From assembly GCA_963971225.1 (NCBI GenBank), contig OZ020269.1, positions 22,857,084 to 22,921,083 of the forward strand: 64,000 bases of DNA. Direction: 5' to 3'. Positions 45,183-57,663 of the stretch are shown here, piece after piece. The notes under the pieces are model-generated. The model was not told where the DNA came from, did not search any database, and worked only from the letters and a program-made list of their open reading frames with translations. How positions within the stretch are numbered: the stretch's first letter is position 1; every line of letters begins with the position of its first letter. The stretch is from Melieria omissa (Eukaryota > Arthropoda > Insecta > Diptera > Ulidiidae). The position numbers and the translations under genes are program-made.

Positions 45183-47230
45183 TTAGGAATTAAATGTTCT
45201 ACAATGTTGTTTTTTTTTCATAAAATTGAACGAAAAGTCTCTAAACACAAACGCTTCAGGTGGCAACTACTCAGCTTTACTTTCAAAGTCTCTTTTTCAA
45301 CGAAAAGGCACCAATGACACACATTCCATTTGTGAACAAATCACCTTTCGTTTGAAAGTTTCAAATTTTAGTTTCTTTTCAACGAAAAGTTTTTAAAGAC
45401 AAACACTCCATGTGACAATTAATCAGCTTTTCTACTTACATACTGAAATAAAAACAGCTTTCTTCACAGACTCACACTTTACCCGGATCCTCCTGCTCTA
45501 CCTCGAAGTAAATCAATTTGTCCGAATTTCATCAATTCAGCCCACGATATTCAATTAATTCAAAAGTGTCCATGAAATTGCTACTTTAGCTTGTTCTTCT
45601 TCTTCTTCGCTTGCTGCTGACCTACTGAGCACACAGCACAGAGTAATTAGAGCACTTGCCGTCAGCTGCCAACCGAATATCCTTACGACTGCAGTGCGAT
45701 TTGCTCAAACCGTCGCATTGTCGCCTTTGGGTCAGCGGCGCACTGCACACTCGAAGCTACTTGAACTCATTTCGAACATCCTTCGCATGAATTGGTTGTG
45801 CAATTTTGTCACAGCTGCCGGCGCTGCTAGTGCTGCAGCGATTCGTTTGGCCATTGCTGCTGTATCGCACTGCAATATTTCGCATAAACGTCACGTTTTC
45901 GTACTCGAGTTGACATTTATCTGCGTTTAAGTGTTTCTTTTCAATATATCTTTCACCCTTTGCCGGTCTGTGTGCTTGGTGTATTTATTGCGGCACACTC
46001 AGGGTCTTATCTTTTGTGCGCGGCATGCAATCATCGCCAACGCCGAAGCCATCATCATCGTTGTCGTCAGCGGCGGCAACGGCAGCCGTCGCATCATGGT
46101 CGACAACGTCAGCTGTTGTGCGACTGCTGCAGTTTTTGTCATCAATTTTGCGCTGCGCTCTGTGTGTTTGCGGAACGTGCAACCCAGCACCGCTGCCTTC
46201 CCACCCCTCACCGTCATCATTGCCCTTGTCACACTGGCAGCTTTGTCCTCAGCAACACCGCTGGGGTATTTGCTTTTAGTCCATATTTGAATATTCTACT
46301 TCAGTGTCACGTTCTTCATTGCCGGCATCGCAGCGTCGTCTTCATTCTTTTCATTGCACGATAATGCGCTGCGGCGCATATTCAAGATTTATGACATTTG
46401 CTATGCTCGCTTGCGTGTATATATTTATGTATCTTCATGTGTGTTTGTGTGTGGGTCGGTTTGAAGTAGCATTCAAAGCGCTGAAACGCTAAAACGCTGA
46501 CTTATGGCCACAGTTGGCATTGGGCGCTGCCGCAGTCGCACATCAACTCAACGCGCTACGACTGCGGCTGAATGGCTGAACGCCGCTGAATGCGCCACTC
46601 CTGCACGGCTCGCTCGCTATGCAAAATCGATTTCGATGCTTATCGCACAGCTTTGCCGCGCCAGCCTGGCAGCTTGTCATAATTTTCATAAGCAACGGCA
46701 ACGGCAGCAGCGCCACGCGAAATGTGATTTTTTTCGCCACATTATGCAGTTTATCGGCGTTGCAATCGCTGTTCAGTGGAACTGTCCATGTGTATATGTG
46801 TGTGTTTGTTTATATCAAAATTTCAAATGCAAATGTTTGTGTGGCGAGTGAAAGAATTTTCCAAGGAAAAGCTTTTGCCAACTGCTGATCAAACACGATG
46901 GCTGCTGCTGGTTCTTCAATGCAGTTGCGCGACGCTGTCAGATAAATTGTCAGATACTGTTACATTGTGGTGATTTTGTTGTTGTTTTGGTTTTGATTTT
47001 GTTATTTTTAATGTTGTTTCATTTTCTATTTTTGATTTATGAGTATTACCGCTTGACAGACAATAGAAAAAGTGTGCTCGAAATGCTCTCGAGAAATCGA
47101 GGTCATCTAACTGAAAGTTTCTTCAACTTAAAAGTATTCGCAAAGGACACGTTGTGACACTTGGACTACATTAAGACAACCGCTGAGCCTTATTAGACTT
47201 TAATATAAGATGGAGATAATGCAAAAGAGG
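45183..47230. other. Non-coding unique sequence with a GC-rich patch
   Basis: From about 45650 to 46900 the DNA is GC-richer and long frames stay open on both strands. They overlap in several frames, no frame is favoured and no domain is visible, so I do not call a gene. AT-rich flanks follow. Confidence 0.45.
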
Positions 47231-47615
47231 CAATAAAATAAAATAAAATAAAATAAAATAAAATAAAATAAAATAAAATAAAATAAAATAAAATAAAATA
47301 AAATAAAATAAAATAAAATAAAATAAAATAAAATAAAATAAAATAAAATAAAATAAAATAAAATAAAATAAAATAAAATAAAATAAAATAAAATAAAATA
47401 AAATAAAATAAAATAACATAAAATAAAATAAAATAAAATAAAATAAAATAAAATAAAATAAAATAAAATAAAATAAAATAAAATAAAATAAAATAAAATA
47501 AAATAAAATAAAATAAAATAAAATAAAATAAAATAATATAAAATAAAATAAAATGAAGAAAAATAAAATACAACAAAAGAAAATAAAATAAAATATAAAT
47601 AATAAAATAAAATGA
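47231..47615. repeat. (AAATA)n pentanucleotide microsatellite, about 385 bp
   Basis: Almost perfect AAATA units with rare variants (AACAT at about 47414, AATAT at about 47535). The minus-strand open frames of repeated ILFYF residues here are a product of the repeat. Confidence 0.95.
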
Positions 47616-48877
47616 AGGAATGAAAAGCATTAAGAATTACATTGAAAACAACTCAGGAAATCAGCCAAAATGTAGTAAAATATTTAAACATTAATTAATT
47701 ATTTCTTAAAATAATTTATAAAATGTTCAGTTTCATCTTCAAATTAATTGTTCCATACCTTCCACAGTTTATCTCTTCGTTTTCCCAAGAAGTGCTGTCG
47801 AATTAAAAAAATTATTATTCACTCGAACCTGTTAACAAATATTTGCAAATGTCACAATTGTCAAGTCACTTCGTCCCCTTCGATAAGCATAGAATGTGAC
47901 ATAACACACAAAAAAAAACACACAGCAAACAAGACAAACACACACTTAAACAGTCGCAGACATACATTCAAATATATGAAATGTAAGTACGCAGAAACAT
48001 ATGTGAACTACAGTTATGTTTCCCAATGGCATAAGACACGACAGCGACAGCGACACAATGCTGATAACGAACCGCGCCGCTGCACGGCCAAGTGAATGCT
48101 GCAGCCGTTGCTGTGTCGCGCTGATTGTGACGATGCGCAATTGTCAAGCGATGTGACAACAAACAACAGACACAAGTTGTTGTTGTTGTTGTTGGTCAAC
48201 AGCCAGCTTAAGACAAAAACTGCTGCTGCTGTCTGCGATAGCACACACACACACACAGAGTAAAACTACAGTAAGTTCTGCATAAATCATATGCGCGAGC
48301 AGGCGAGTAAATAAATAAAATAAATACAAAAACAAAAACAAAGTAGTAGCAAAAGGCATTTGCAATTCGCCGCAAACCAACTGCAAATAAACGCAAAATA
48401 AATACAGGGGCGCGCGCTAAAATATGAATAACGCGGAAAAAGAGCAAATCGACTGAGAATGCTCGAAGCGAGCCAAAACCGAAACCAGAATCAAGAAGTG
48501 ATCACTTGCATCATGTTCACTGTCAACGTCAACGGCAACGCAACGACACTGGCACTGTGCACAGTACTCGGTACACAAATGCCGAACACCGACTTGAATG
48601 CATGTTTTGGTATGTTTGTGTGTGTATCGAACCAGCTGAGCGCTCGCCAACATTCCAACAGCATTTGAATTGAAGTTAGAGGCGCACAAACAAACCACAA
48701 GCAAACAGCAGAAAATGTTCTAACAAATCGTGTGCAGACGTTGGTAGCTAACGTCGTTGCTAAAAATAACACTGAGACTAATGAGTGCAAGCTACAATCG
48801 GTTACTGTTGACTAGTTGACTAGTTAGTATGAATACAACTGCGGTTAAAAGCAATGCTCAAGTCCATGATTGCTTAG
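47616..48877. other. Non-coding unique sequence
   Basis: Contains (CA)n at 48242-48258 and (GTT)n at 48177-48193. Several overlapping short frames have no motif. Confidence 0.5.
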
Positions 48878-49069
48878 CACTAGAAAGGCTGTAAATTTTC
48901 CTTACCTCCAGAGACTACAAATTATATCAGCTGATATCTCGAAAAGTACACATCGGTTTTGGTTAATTGTAATTTTAAAACCATAAGTAGTTCTTGATAG
49001 AAATACTAAAAAAATGCAGATATTTTAAAATGAAAAACTGTAAACTTTATCGCAATGGTCTTTCTAGTG
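48878..49069. mobile_element. MITE with CACTAGAAAG ends, 192 bp
   Basis: The left end CACTAGAAAGGCTGTAAA (48878 on) faces CGCAATGGTCTTTCTAGTG (ending 49069). It is flanked by TTAG and TTTA, degenerate forms of TTAA. CACTAG is also the start of the larger piggyBac element at 58998 (CACTAGGATG), so this is probably a piggyBac-related MITE. A second, truncated copy lies at 44998-45182. Confidence 0.7.
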
Positions 49070-49640
49070 TTTAAGAAATATGTTGACATTCTTAACTTCT
49101 TCTATGTCTTTTAAAACATTCAGTAATAAATTATTCATTGAATGTGTGAGAAAGTGTTAGTTCAATACGACGACATGAAGCGTTTTAATGTTGGGAGAAA
49201 AAAATAAAAAAAATACATTTATTTCAAAATCAAATCAAAATGAATGGACATATAGGTCGATATATTGTCTATCACTACTTTTTCCTATCTCTCAGGCAAT
49301 TTTAAAATTCCGTTTGGAAAACATTCCTTGTCTTTTGAAACAATCCAAGTTATGAGCCAATATCGATTTCTACAAAAGAAGCGAACCAGTGACCTACCAA
49401 ATTGTGCTGCATTCGTCAAAAACGTGAGTAATCAAAAGGAACAATGTCCTGAGAATACGACGGGTGCGGTAAAACATCCCACTTGAGTCTTTCTAAATAT
49501 TTTTTTACAACTTTTACTTCCGTTGTCATGCAAAATAAAAATTGTGTCATGTCTTTGATCGTATTCCAATCATTTTTCTCGTAATGCACAGCTAGAACGA
49601 TTCAACTGTAGCCTCGTGATCGTTCGCAATGAAATCAGTC
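49070..49640. other. Non-coding sequence
   Basis: A 73-codon + frame at 49265-49486 has no recognised motif. Otherwise nothing is visible. The mariner remnant begins to the right. Confidence 0.45.
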
Positions 49641-49965
49641 AGAATTACAATGTAAATCCCAAATCCCAGTTGGTCCCACCAGATACACAGCCAAGACTAG
49701 AACCAACGCATCGGCTTTGGCGTTAATGTTGTGGTCGATGGCTACGATTGACCGGACATAGCGTAGTACTTTTTCTTCTTGGGTTTGGGTTTGGGTAGAA
49801 CATTTATTTTTCGTCTAAAGTCACAATTCGATGTAAATAACGTTTTCTTACTTCCCTTTGAATTAGCTGCTTGAAGATAAAAATTGGCTCCCGCAAATGC
49901 TGCTCAATTAGCACAAAGTTGGACATATTCAACATAATGAAAAACACGATTTTTTTTTAATAAAT
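49640..49965 (-). pseudogene. mariner-family transposase relic
   Basis: On the minus strand from 49965 downward, one frame reads LHRIVTLDEK followed by a stop and FYPNPNPRRKS. This matches the mariner block around the first catalytic Asp (RIVTGDEKW-type). A frameshift then gives PSTTTLTPKPMRW and WLCIWWDQLG, the block with the WWDQ that holds conserved mariner residues. Upstream FVLIEQHLREP and LIQREVRK may be the preceding helical part. Stops and frameshifts show it is dead. The third catalytic Asp and the TIRs were not found. Confidence 0.65.
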
Positions 49966-50260
49966 TCAAAGCGATATTGAATGAATTTTTTCAACAGATG
50001 TCTAATCTCTCTGAAACCACTGCAATCAGCTGTCAGTATGAACCAGTTACAATAGCCAAATTCATATTTTAAACGAATCCAACTTATTTGTACTTCCAAT
50101 AGTTTTTTAAGGTAAGATTTAGGTTTAGGAACAGTAACCTTTCAAAAGGGTATTGAGCTCAAAAGTTGTAAGACCCACCAAAATGAAATCCTTTATGTGT
50201 ATGAAAAGGACTTCTGCGAACAGGAACATACGGTTAGTCTCTGCAGTTCCTATAATGATT

Positions 50261-50405
50261 AACAATTGGATAGACTCAATCCTTCTAAAGAGATGGGAGG
50301 AGACAACCAATAACAGATCTTGTAGAATTAATCATAAAAAAAACTGATAAGCAGGAATGCCGGCATAGCTTCTTAGCTTAGACCAAAGAAGCCTAAGATG
50401 GCTGA
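50261..50405. repeat. Direct repeat, left copy (145 bp)
   Basis: AACAATTGGATAGACTCAATCCTTC...AGCTTAGACCAAAGAAGCCTAAGATGGCTGAT matches 51099-51241 at most positions. The two copies flank a LINE 3' segment. Confidence 0.85.
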
Positions 50406-51098
50406 TAACCTACATAGAGAACGTTGGTCTAGCTTGGGAAGCTGTAAACTGCCAAGTGTTTTGTTAAAAGCCCGAACAGGAAAGCAGGGAATTTCCTCTA
50501 GAAGCTGAGAAAGAAAGACCTCCGACGAATGGTCGGGTTAATCACAGGACACAATCCATGAGGGCGACATATGGCCAACATGGGTATCATCGAAGATCCT
50601 ACTTCCGTGTCTTGCCTGGAGGAGGTAGCTTGTACATAGCACTTTCTCTGTGCATGTCCTGCCTTCTCTAGAAAGAGATTGCGCACGCTGGGTTCAGATG
50701 TTATGAGAATGGACGACGTTCATTCTCTCGCCCTGTGTGATCTCCTGAGATTCATTAATGAGTCCGGGAAATTTGCACCGGAGAACTCATAACTCTCTTT
50801 CCCTTTCTACCCACTTTCTCTTTTTCTTTTTCTTTTTATTTTTCTTTTTCTTTTTATTTTTCTTTTTCTTTTTCTTTTTCTTTTTCTTTTTCTTTTTCTT
50901 TTTCTTTTTCTTTTTCTTTTTCTTTTTCTTTTTCTTTTTCTTTTTCTTTTTCTTTTTCTTTTTCTTTTCCCATTCCCATTTCCTCTATCAACCTTTTTCC
51001 TGAGCCTTAAGTACAATGGGCTCTAAAGCCTGAGTGCTTGAGGTAATGACTTCCCTTAGGTTATTTGCTTGGCTCGCCTTCACATCCATCCATCCATC
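50406..51098 (+). mobile_element. LINE 3' end (R1/Jockey-like tail) with a hexanucleotide expansion
   Basis: From 50532 the + frame reads VGLITGH, a stop, then HMANMGIIEDPTSVSCLEEV, a second stop, then HFLCACPAFSRKRLRTLGS and FINESGKFAPENS before TAA at 50790-50792. This is the typical ORF2 C-terminus with a decayed zinc knuckle. After it comes a (CTTTTT)n tract. The 3' UTR follows, with ACAATGGGCTCTAAAGCCTGAGTG (51013-51036), and the element ends in a (CATC)n tail (51081-51098). Upstream domains are absent. Confidence 0.75.
50816..50969. repeat. (CTTTTT)n hexanucleotide microsatellite
   Basis: About 25 units of CTTTTT, two of them ATTTTT variants near the left end. It lies inside a LINE 3' UTR, between the ORF2 stop and the 3' hairpin. 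Confidence 0.95.
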
Positions 51099-51241
51099 AA
51101 CAATTGAATACACTCGCTCCTTCCGAAAAGATGGGAGGAGATAAGCAATAACAAATCTTGTAGAATTAATCTAAAAAAACGGCAAAGCAGTAATACCACA
51201 ATAGCTTCTTAGCTTAGACCGAAGAAGCCTAAGATGGCTGA
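51099..51241. repeat. Direct repeat, right copy (143 bp)
   Basis: The counterpart of 50261-50405. It begins directly after the (CATC)n tail of the LINE segment. Confidence 0.85.
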
Positions 51242-54200
51242 TTGTAATTATAACGAACCATGGGAACTTTAGACAACTAAAGCTCGATGAGTATAAACTT
51301 TGTGCGCCACGTTTCGAAGATCCTAAAAGAGGTACCTCTTTGTGCAGTTGTTGGGCCTTGGTGAGTAGATGGGAGTGAGTTTTGGAAAAAATATCCATAA
51401 AAAGGGGTGCGATTTACTCAAGTTGATGAAAAATGCTCTTATAGGGGGCTAGGTCTTTGACTACAGCACACTTCTGGACAGTCAATCATTATTATTGCGC
51501 ATTATTGGGAGCAGTGGAACGTAATTTTAAAGAGGGAAAGGCTTAAATTCGAGGTAGTTCATAGCTGAATTCTGTCAAATGTAGTAAATAAGCAAGTATC
51601 TTCCTTTCAAATTTTATACCGAATTTAAAACAAATAATTTAAAGAAAGAGTTTATGTGTATTTGTCAATATTTGTCTCCTTAAATCATAGCTAACAAATT
51701 ATTTCGACAAACTTCACTTTCAATGTTACGCATACGCCCTGCAGCGCCATCACAGTGACGACCATGTGTAGCGCCAAAAACTGCTCCAAACACACTTTGC
51801 TGCCGTTTATCAGCCAACTGAAGCTGTAACTAATCACACAAAACATTCAACAAACTAACAATAACAAAACAAAATCATCCAACTCGCTTCGACCAAATGG
51901 CCAATGGGCAAACGCATTTTTTGCATTTTGCGTTGCTGTGCGCGTGCGCCGCTTTTGGGTTTGGTTTTTCCACAAATGCTAACAATGTTGCTGTGGCTGT
52001 TAGTGTATTTGATATTGTTGTTGTTTTTGTTGTTATGGTATATGTTGCCTGTTTTTGCAAATATGGCCAATAATTGCATTGCTGTCATTTTGTGTTTTTG
52101 TTTTGCTTAGCTGCACACTTTTCCTGCTTTGGCAAGTTGCAGCTGAGTTTGTTTTTTATTGTCTTTTGGTTTCTGGCTTTGCATTTTGTTAGCATATACA
52201 TATGTGCGTAGAGCTGACTTTGGCGCTGCACATGAAATTGATAGCATGCCGCGTTGTATTGGATTGCAGCTTGCACGCATTTTACGCACACACACTTGTA
52301 ACGCAGTCCGAAGAGTCACGTACGCGGCGCGAACTTGCAATGACTTTGACATTAATTGTTGGTTTATTTTAAGTTTTTTTTTTGAGAGAGTAGATATAAA
52401 GATATGAAGAAAAAACTGTTACCAATTGAATGTCTTTAGAGAAGACACTTGCACACAACTTTGCATTAACATTTTGTTTTTCATTTTTCATACCAAACGT
52501 TATGGAAATAAGTCCATAAAAACATTCCTAACACTGGCATCGAACCATAAATATCCATCACACTTGTGGAAAGAAGCGCGCAGAGGCGCCCAACAAGGCT
52601 GCAATCTGCAATCGCAGAAATACAAATGACTCAAGCTCAAGCCAACACAGCACATGTGCCAAATTGATTTGTAGCCAACTGGAAAAAATCAAATAAAATA
52701 CACCAAACACCAAACATCGAAAAAAGAAACCACCAAACCAATGTACTTGTGGCAATAAAAATGGAAGAAGAAAAAAGTTGCATGCACGCGCGCGCGCGTT
52801 CGCTCTGCAGCCAGAAGATTAATTATGGTCGACAAAATGCGTTCAAAGTCGTATTAATTGAAGGTGAACGCCGACAGCAACAACAACAACAACATAAATA
52901 AGTCACACTGCAAGCATGCCACGCCACACCGCATGTACAAGAATCAAAGGCTACAAATTACAAAATGCAACAACGCGTTGTTTGGTATTTAGGCGCGGAG
53001 TCATGCAGGTTCTGTTTTTTTTAGTTGCTTTTTGGATAATTTTTTTTTTATTTTTTGGTTAGACATCTTCACTTGATTTAGCATTGTGTTGTTGTTGCAA
53101 GTTTTGTCAGCTTTGTTGTTGTTTTGTGTGCCTTGTTGGCGTACAATATTTGGTAAATGACACACGACAACACGCACACACACACACACACGCACACCCA
53201 CCGAAGGCTGTCGTTACAAGCAAAATTAATCGCCAAAGTCGCGTCGAACTTGTATGCGCCGCGTGTTAAAAATCTAATTGCAATTTGATTTATTGCCAAA
53301 ACCGATACGACATTGTTTGGCCATATTAAAAAATCCATACACTAACAAAAATTTATTGAGTATTTAACTTGTCAGCAACTAAACATTTTTTCTTTAATTG
53401 GTGATACAATATTTTAATAAAAAAAAATTATGAATTTATGTTTCCGCATCATCAATCTTGATTTGCATTTAATAGATAAAAATTTTAATTTTTTGAAAAA
53501 TATTTTGCAACACTTCCGCCAACACAGCCGACAGTCAAATCAAAACTAAGGGAAGGAGAGCAATAAAACACATGAAAACAAAAAAAAAAACCAAAAACAA
53601 AAAAAAAACTATCAAAAGAACATCATTTCAGCTATGAACCCAATTAATTATCCATCAATCAATTTGCCAATTTCAGTTGGATTATGCGAAAAAACGAGTT
53701 CGCCGTTTGAGTCTTTTGTGTTTTCTTTGCTGTATTGAACAGCAATTAAAATTTAACTGCATGTTAATTACACGCAATCACACACACACCCCTTGCAGTC
53801 AACTTGAAATTACAACAACGACAACAAAAACAAAAATTTTGATAACAACAACAACAAAGCACACAGAATGCATAAAAAATGCAAACTTTCTGGTCGCCTG
53901 CATAAATTAAAATTCAATAAACCTTAAAATATAATCAAAACGAAATTAATTAATCGTGCTGCAAAATAATGGCAAGTTAAAGTTTCAGTGTCTATGTGTG
54001 TAAGTGTGTGTAAGTGTTCGTACGCTATTTTCCGCCGAGCATCGTTTGCCGTTAAGGTCGCTGCGTTTGATTTTTTGCCAAACACATTTGGCCAAGACGC
54101 AAGTCAAACCATACCAAAAGCCGCAATGCCAGCATGCAAGTGCCAACAACAACAACAACAACAACTACAACGACCATTTCAGCCACATCAGCAGCAACGA

Positions 54201-56520
54201 TAAAAGGTGAAAAATTGCTGCATTGATCACTTGATTCGCAGCCGATAGTCGCCGTCATTGCTGCCACTACGCAAGCTGGCCACACCAAATTAAGGCCCGC
54301 GCTGCGTTTAAGCCTAATTGCACACACACCGCACTAGCAACATTGGTTATTTTTTTGCAGCATAATTCTTGAAATGTGTTCGTGTTGCTTATACAGTTTT
54401 TTTCTTTTAATTTTACTGCTATTTGCACAGATTTTCGATTAGTTAATTCCGCCGCAGCGTGCGCGGCTCGTGCGCCGTTTGTTGCCTGCGCCACGTTCGG
54501 TAGCTGGCGGCAGCTTTGCACTTATTTGCACTCGCACTGGCTGTCTCGCACAGTGGCGGCCAATAAATTTTGCCTTTATTGAGGTTAGTTTTGTGGTGGC
54601 AACACAGCACAGAAAAAAAATCAATGCCAGATAGGCAAATTGAGTTGCGATTGCTTGAATTATATTGAAAAATCTCTACGGACAGTGCCAAATCGATGTA
54701 TAAATGTGTGTGTGTGGGTGTGTATGTGGTTGCGTAGTTGCTGCCATTATTGGCGCGTAGCATTTAGCTGTTGGCAGCGGCATAGGTTTGGCTGCACATT
54801 TCAAGTGGCCATTGAATTATGACACTTTGAATTATTGCAGTCGGTCATAAATTGGACAAAATATTTTGGCAGCATTGCTGAATCTTGAGGGGTCGAGTGG
54901 TGGCTGATTTATAAGCCGCGAAGAAGGGGGGCGAACAGAGATGGTCAGTGAACTTTGCAAAGCGTTGAATTCAAGTTGTGCAATGCGGTTGTAAGTGATT
55001 TAATTTTATTTGATTTATTTTCAATTTGTTTGAGGCACAGCATGTGGTAGATTGAGGTTTTGTAATTTGGTTGTCATTTCGTAAGCTGGTTGCAATTTGA
55101 ATGCAATTCATTCAAAACTGCGCTTCTTCGGCCACTTTGTTGCTCAAACTTCCGTTGACTCAGAAAACTCTTACACAACACCACGAGTCACCAAAAACCT
55201 CAATTCATCGCCCAAATACTAAAATTTTCTACACTTTTATGCTTTGGTGTTCAACACCAAGTCGCTAAGGAGAAACGCCTTGAAAGTGCCGACGCACGCA
55301 ACAGCGCAGCCCACACCAAACCGGCCGCCGCCCAATAGCGAACTTTTGCCATCAACTAAGACAACCTTAATTAGCGCATTCTTTGCTCTGCGGCATGGCG
55401 TGGCATTAATTCGAAGTCTCTCAGCAACGCAGCGTCAAATGCCAACTTTGTTTGCCTAAATTATGCACAAGTTGAATGTTGCGCTAATACGCACCGACAG
55501 CGCGTTGAAGGCGCTCACAAAAAATTGCCAAACTGCTGCTGCATGCATATTCGAAAATGATTTTTTTCGTTGGCAGCGCTTGGCGTAAGCACGGAAGCTG
55601 ACAACAGCACAGCGTTGTCGGCTGCAAGTCGGCGTGAGCGTTGGAATGCATTTCAAAATGTTTGCAGGCCCAGTGCTGTGATTAGAACTGATGTGCTATG
55701 AAATATGAGATGCAGACAGCAAACACAACAACAACAATAACAACAATAAAAGCAATAACAAAAATATCTGAATAAACGAAAAATCAGAACAATGACAGCG
55801 GCAACAACAAATAACAACAAAAAGAGCAACTGAAAATTATTTCGACTACCAAAAGATTGCCAGGCCGCGTTGTTGATTTTCAATTACACGCTTCAACGTG
55901 GCATGGCGTGGCGTGACGTGCGCTGGGCACTCTATGCTGTTCAGCACCGCCGCGTATCGAAGCAGTGCTACTACCACTTTGTGCCACAGTGGCAGCTCAA
56001 CCCACAATTAACGCCTGTGCTGCATGCGCCGCCAAAAGGCCTTTGAGCAATTTTTTTCCACATATTTTTTATTTGTGTTTTTATTTTGTGAGCAATTTTT
56101 TTTAATTGGTTTTCTTTTGAATTTTTTACGTTTTTTGGGTGTGCACAACTGACTGACTGCAGTTGTGATTTTTTGGATTATTGGTGCACATTTTTATGCG
56201 CTTTATTTTCAAATAAAAGTTACAAATTGTGCGAAGGCAAAACTCTGGAAGTAGTCAGGGTACATAAAAAAATTCGATCATATATTGAAAGATTTGAACA
56301 TTGAAAGTTCATGATGAATGATTGAAGAATTTATAGGGCGACAAAATTCATGGATGTTTTTTGTAAAAGAAAACAGTTTTAAATCGAAACGAATTTTTAA
56401 TTAATGAATTTGAAAACAAATTCATGTTTTTTCGTAGATTAGGCAATTTTTGAATTCACGGCCCAAAGACTTAAGGCTCAAGGCTTTAATCACTGAGCTG
56501 AAAAACAACAACAACAACTT
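51242..56520. other. Non-coding unique sequence
   Basis: About 5 kb of mixed DNA with frequent simple repeats: (GTT)n at 52015-52035, (CG)n at 52784-52797, (CA)n at 53171-53190, (AAC)n at 54147-54165 and (GT)n near 54705. Many open frames of 60-106 codons occur on both strands and are produced by these repeats. I found no domain, TIR pair or RNA gene. Confidence 0.5.
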
Positions 56521-57262
56521 GTACGATAAAATAAAATTAAATTAACAAATAAAATAATACAAAATTAAATTAAATTAAACAATAAAATAAAATAAAATAA
56601 AAAAAATAAAATAAAATAAAGTAAAAACAAAAGAAAAAGAAAAATTTATAAAAAAAATAAATAAAAATAAAATAAAAACAAAATAAAATGAAAATGTAAT
56701 AAAAAAATTAATACAAATAAAATTAAAAGAAATAAAATAAAATAATAAAATAAAATAAAATAAAATAAAATAAAATAAAATAAAATAAAATAAAATAAAA
56801 TCAAATAAAATATCATAAAATAAAATAAAATAAAATAAAATAAAATAAAATAAAATAAAATAAAATAAAATAAAATAAAATAAAATAAAGTAAAATAAAT
56901 CAAATCAAATCAAATAAAAAAAATTAAATCAAATAAAATAAAATAAAATAAAATAAAATAAAATAAAATAAAATAAAATAAAATAAAATAAAATAAAATA
57001 AAATAAAATAAAATAAAATAACATAAAATAAAATAAAACAAAATCAAATCAAATAAAATGAGAAAAAATATATAAAATGAATAAAATAAAAACAAAAAAA
57101 AAATAAATAAAATAAAGTAAAAAATAAAATAAAATAAAATAAAATAAAATAAAATAAAATAAAATAAAATAAAATAAAATAAAATAAAATAAAACAAAAT
57201 AAAATAAAATATGTACCAAAAATTAAAATAAAATAAAAATAAAATAATATAAAATAAAAGAT
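56521..57262. repeat. (AAATA)n microsatellite, about 740 bp, imperfect
   Basis: Long AAATA runs (56738-56890, 56933-57025, 57120-57210) are separated by variant units such as AAATC and AAAATT. It is the longest of three tracts of this motif. The minus-strand open frames here are artefacts of the repeat. Confidence 0.95.
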
Positions 57263-57607
57263 AATCTATTCTAAAGTACTTTTAAAAGGGCATCGGCTCT
57301 CAAAATGAAAAACTGGATATGACATGCGTATAATATATCGTTTGGATGGGCCGAAAGCACTGTCCCCCGCGTAATCTGTCAAAGTGCTGCGTTCTGCTAG
57401 GCTGTTCTCGCCAAGCACACACCTAATCCAGTGCCGCCTTTACCAATTCCACGCTTCAGTTAATCGCCAAAGTGTAATGACCCAATCAATACCGTCCCTT
57501 ATGTATCTCTATACATAGGTCTGGGTTAATGAAATTTATCAAAAATACCTAAAAGCCTCGTTTCTTTAGGCCCATCCTAAAGTAATTATAATTAATAGCA
57601 AACTTAC

Positions 57608-57663
57608 GGAATGGGCACAATGTACTCTGTTGATACGCATGAAAGGTTCAAAGCTCAACGTAC
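57608..57663 (-). CDS. Candidate host exon, 56 bp
   Basis: On the minus strand, TTTGTCTTCTGGTTTTTTGCAG precedes (strong tract and AG) and GTAAGTTTGC follows (consensus donor). Only one frame is open: two bases, then TLSFEPFMRINRVHCAHS, ending in phase 0. The exon is much better defined than the surroundings, but I do not recognise the protein. It would be the most upstream of the candidate minus-strand exons in this window. Confidence 0.5.

Noticed and set aside
45690..46890. A GC-rich gene with overlapping frames of up to 134 codons
   Set aside because: Frames are open on both strands in several phases simply because stops are rare in this composition. No domain or convincing splice sites were found.
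47193..47630. 145-codon minus-strand frame rich in Ile, Leu, Phe and Tyr
   Set aside because: Produced by the (AAATA)n repeat read backwards.
50758..51016. Poly-Phe (+) and Lys/Arg (-) open frames
   Set aside because: A product of the (CTTTTT)n tract in a LINE 3' UTR.
56646..57197. Two minus-strand hydrophobic open frames
   Set aside because: Again a translation of the pentanucleotide repeat.
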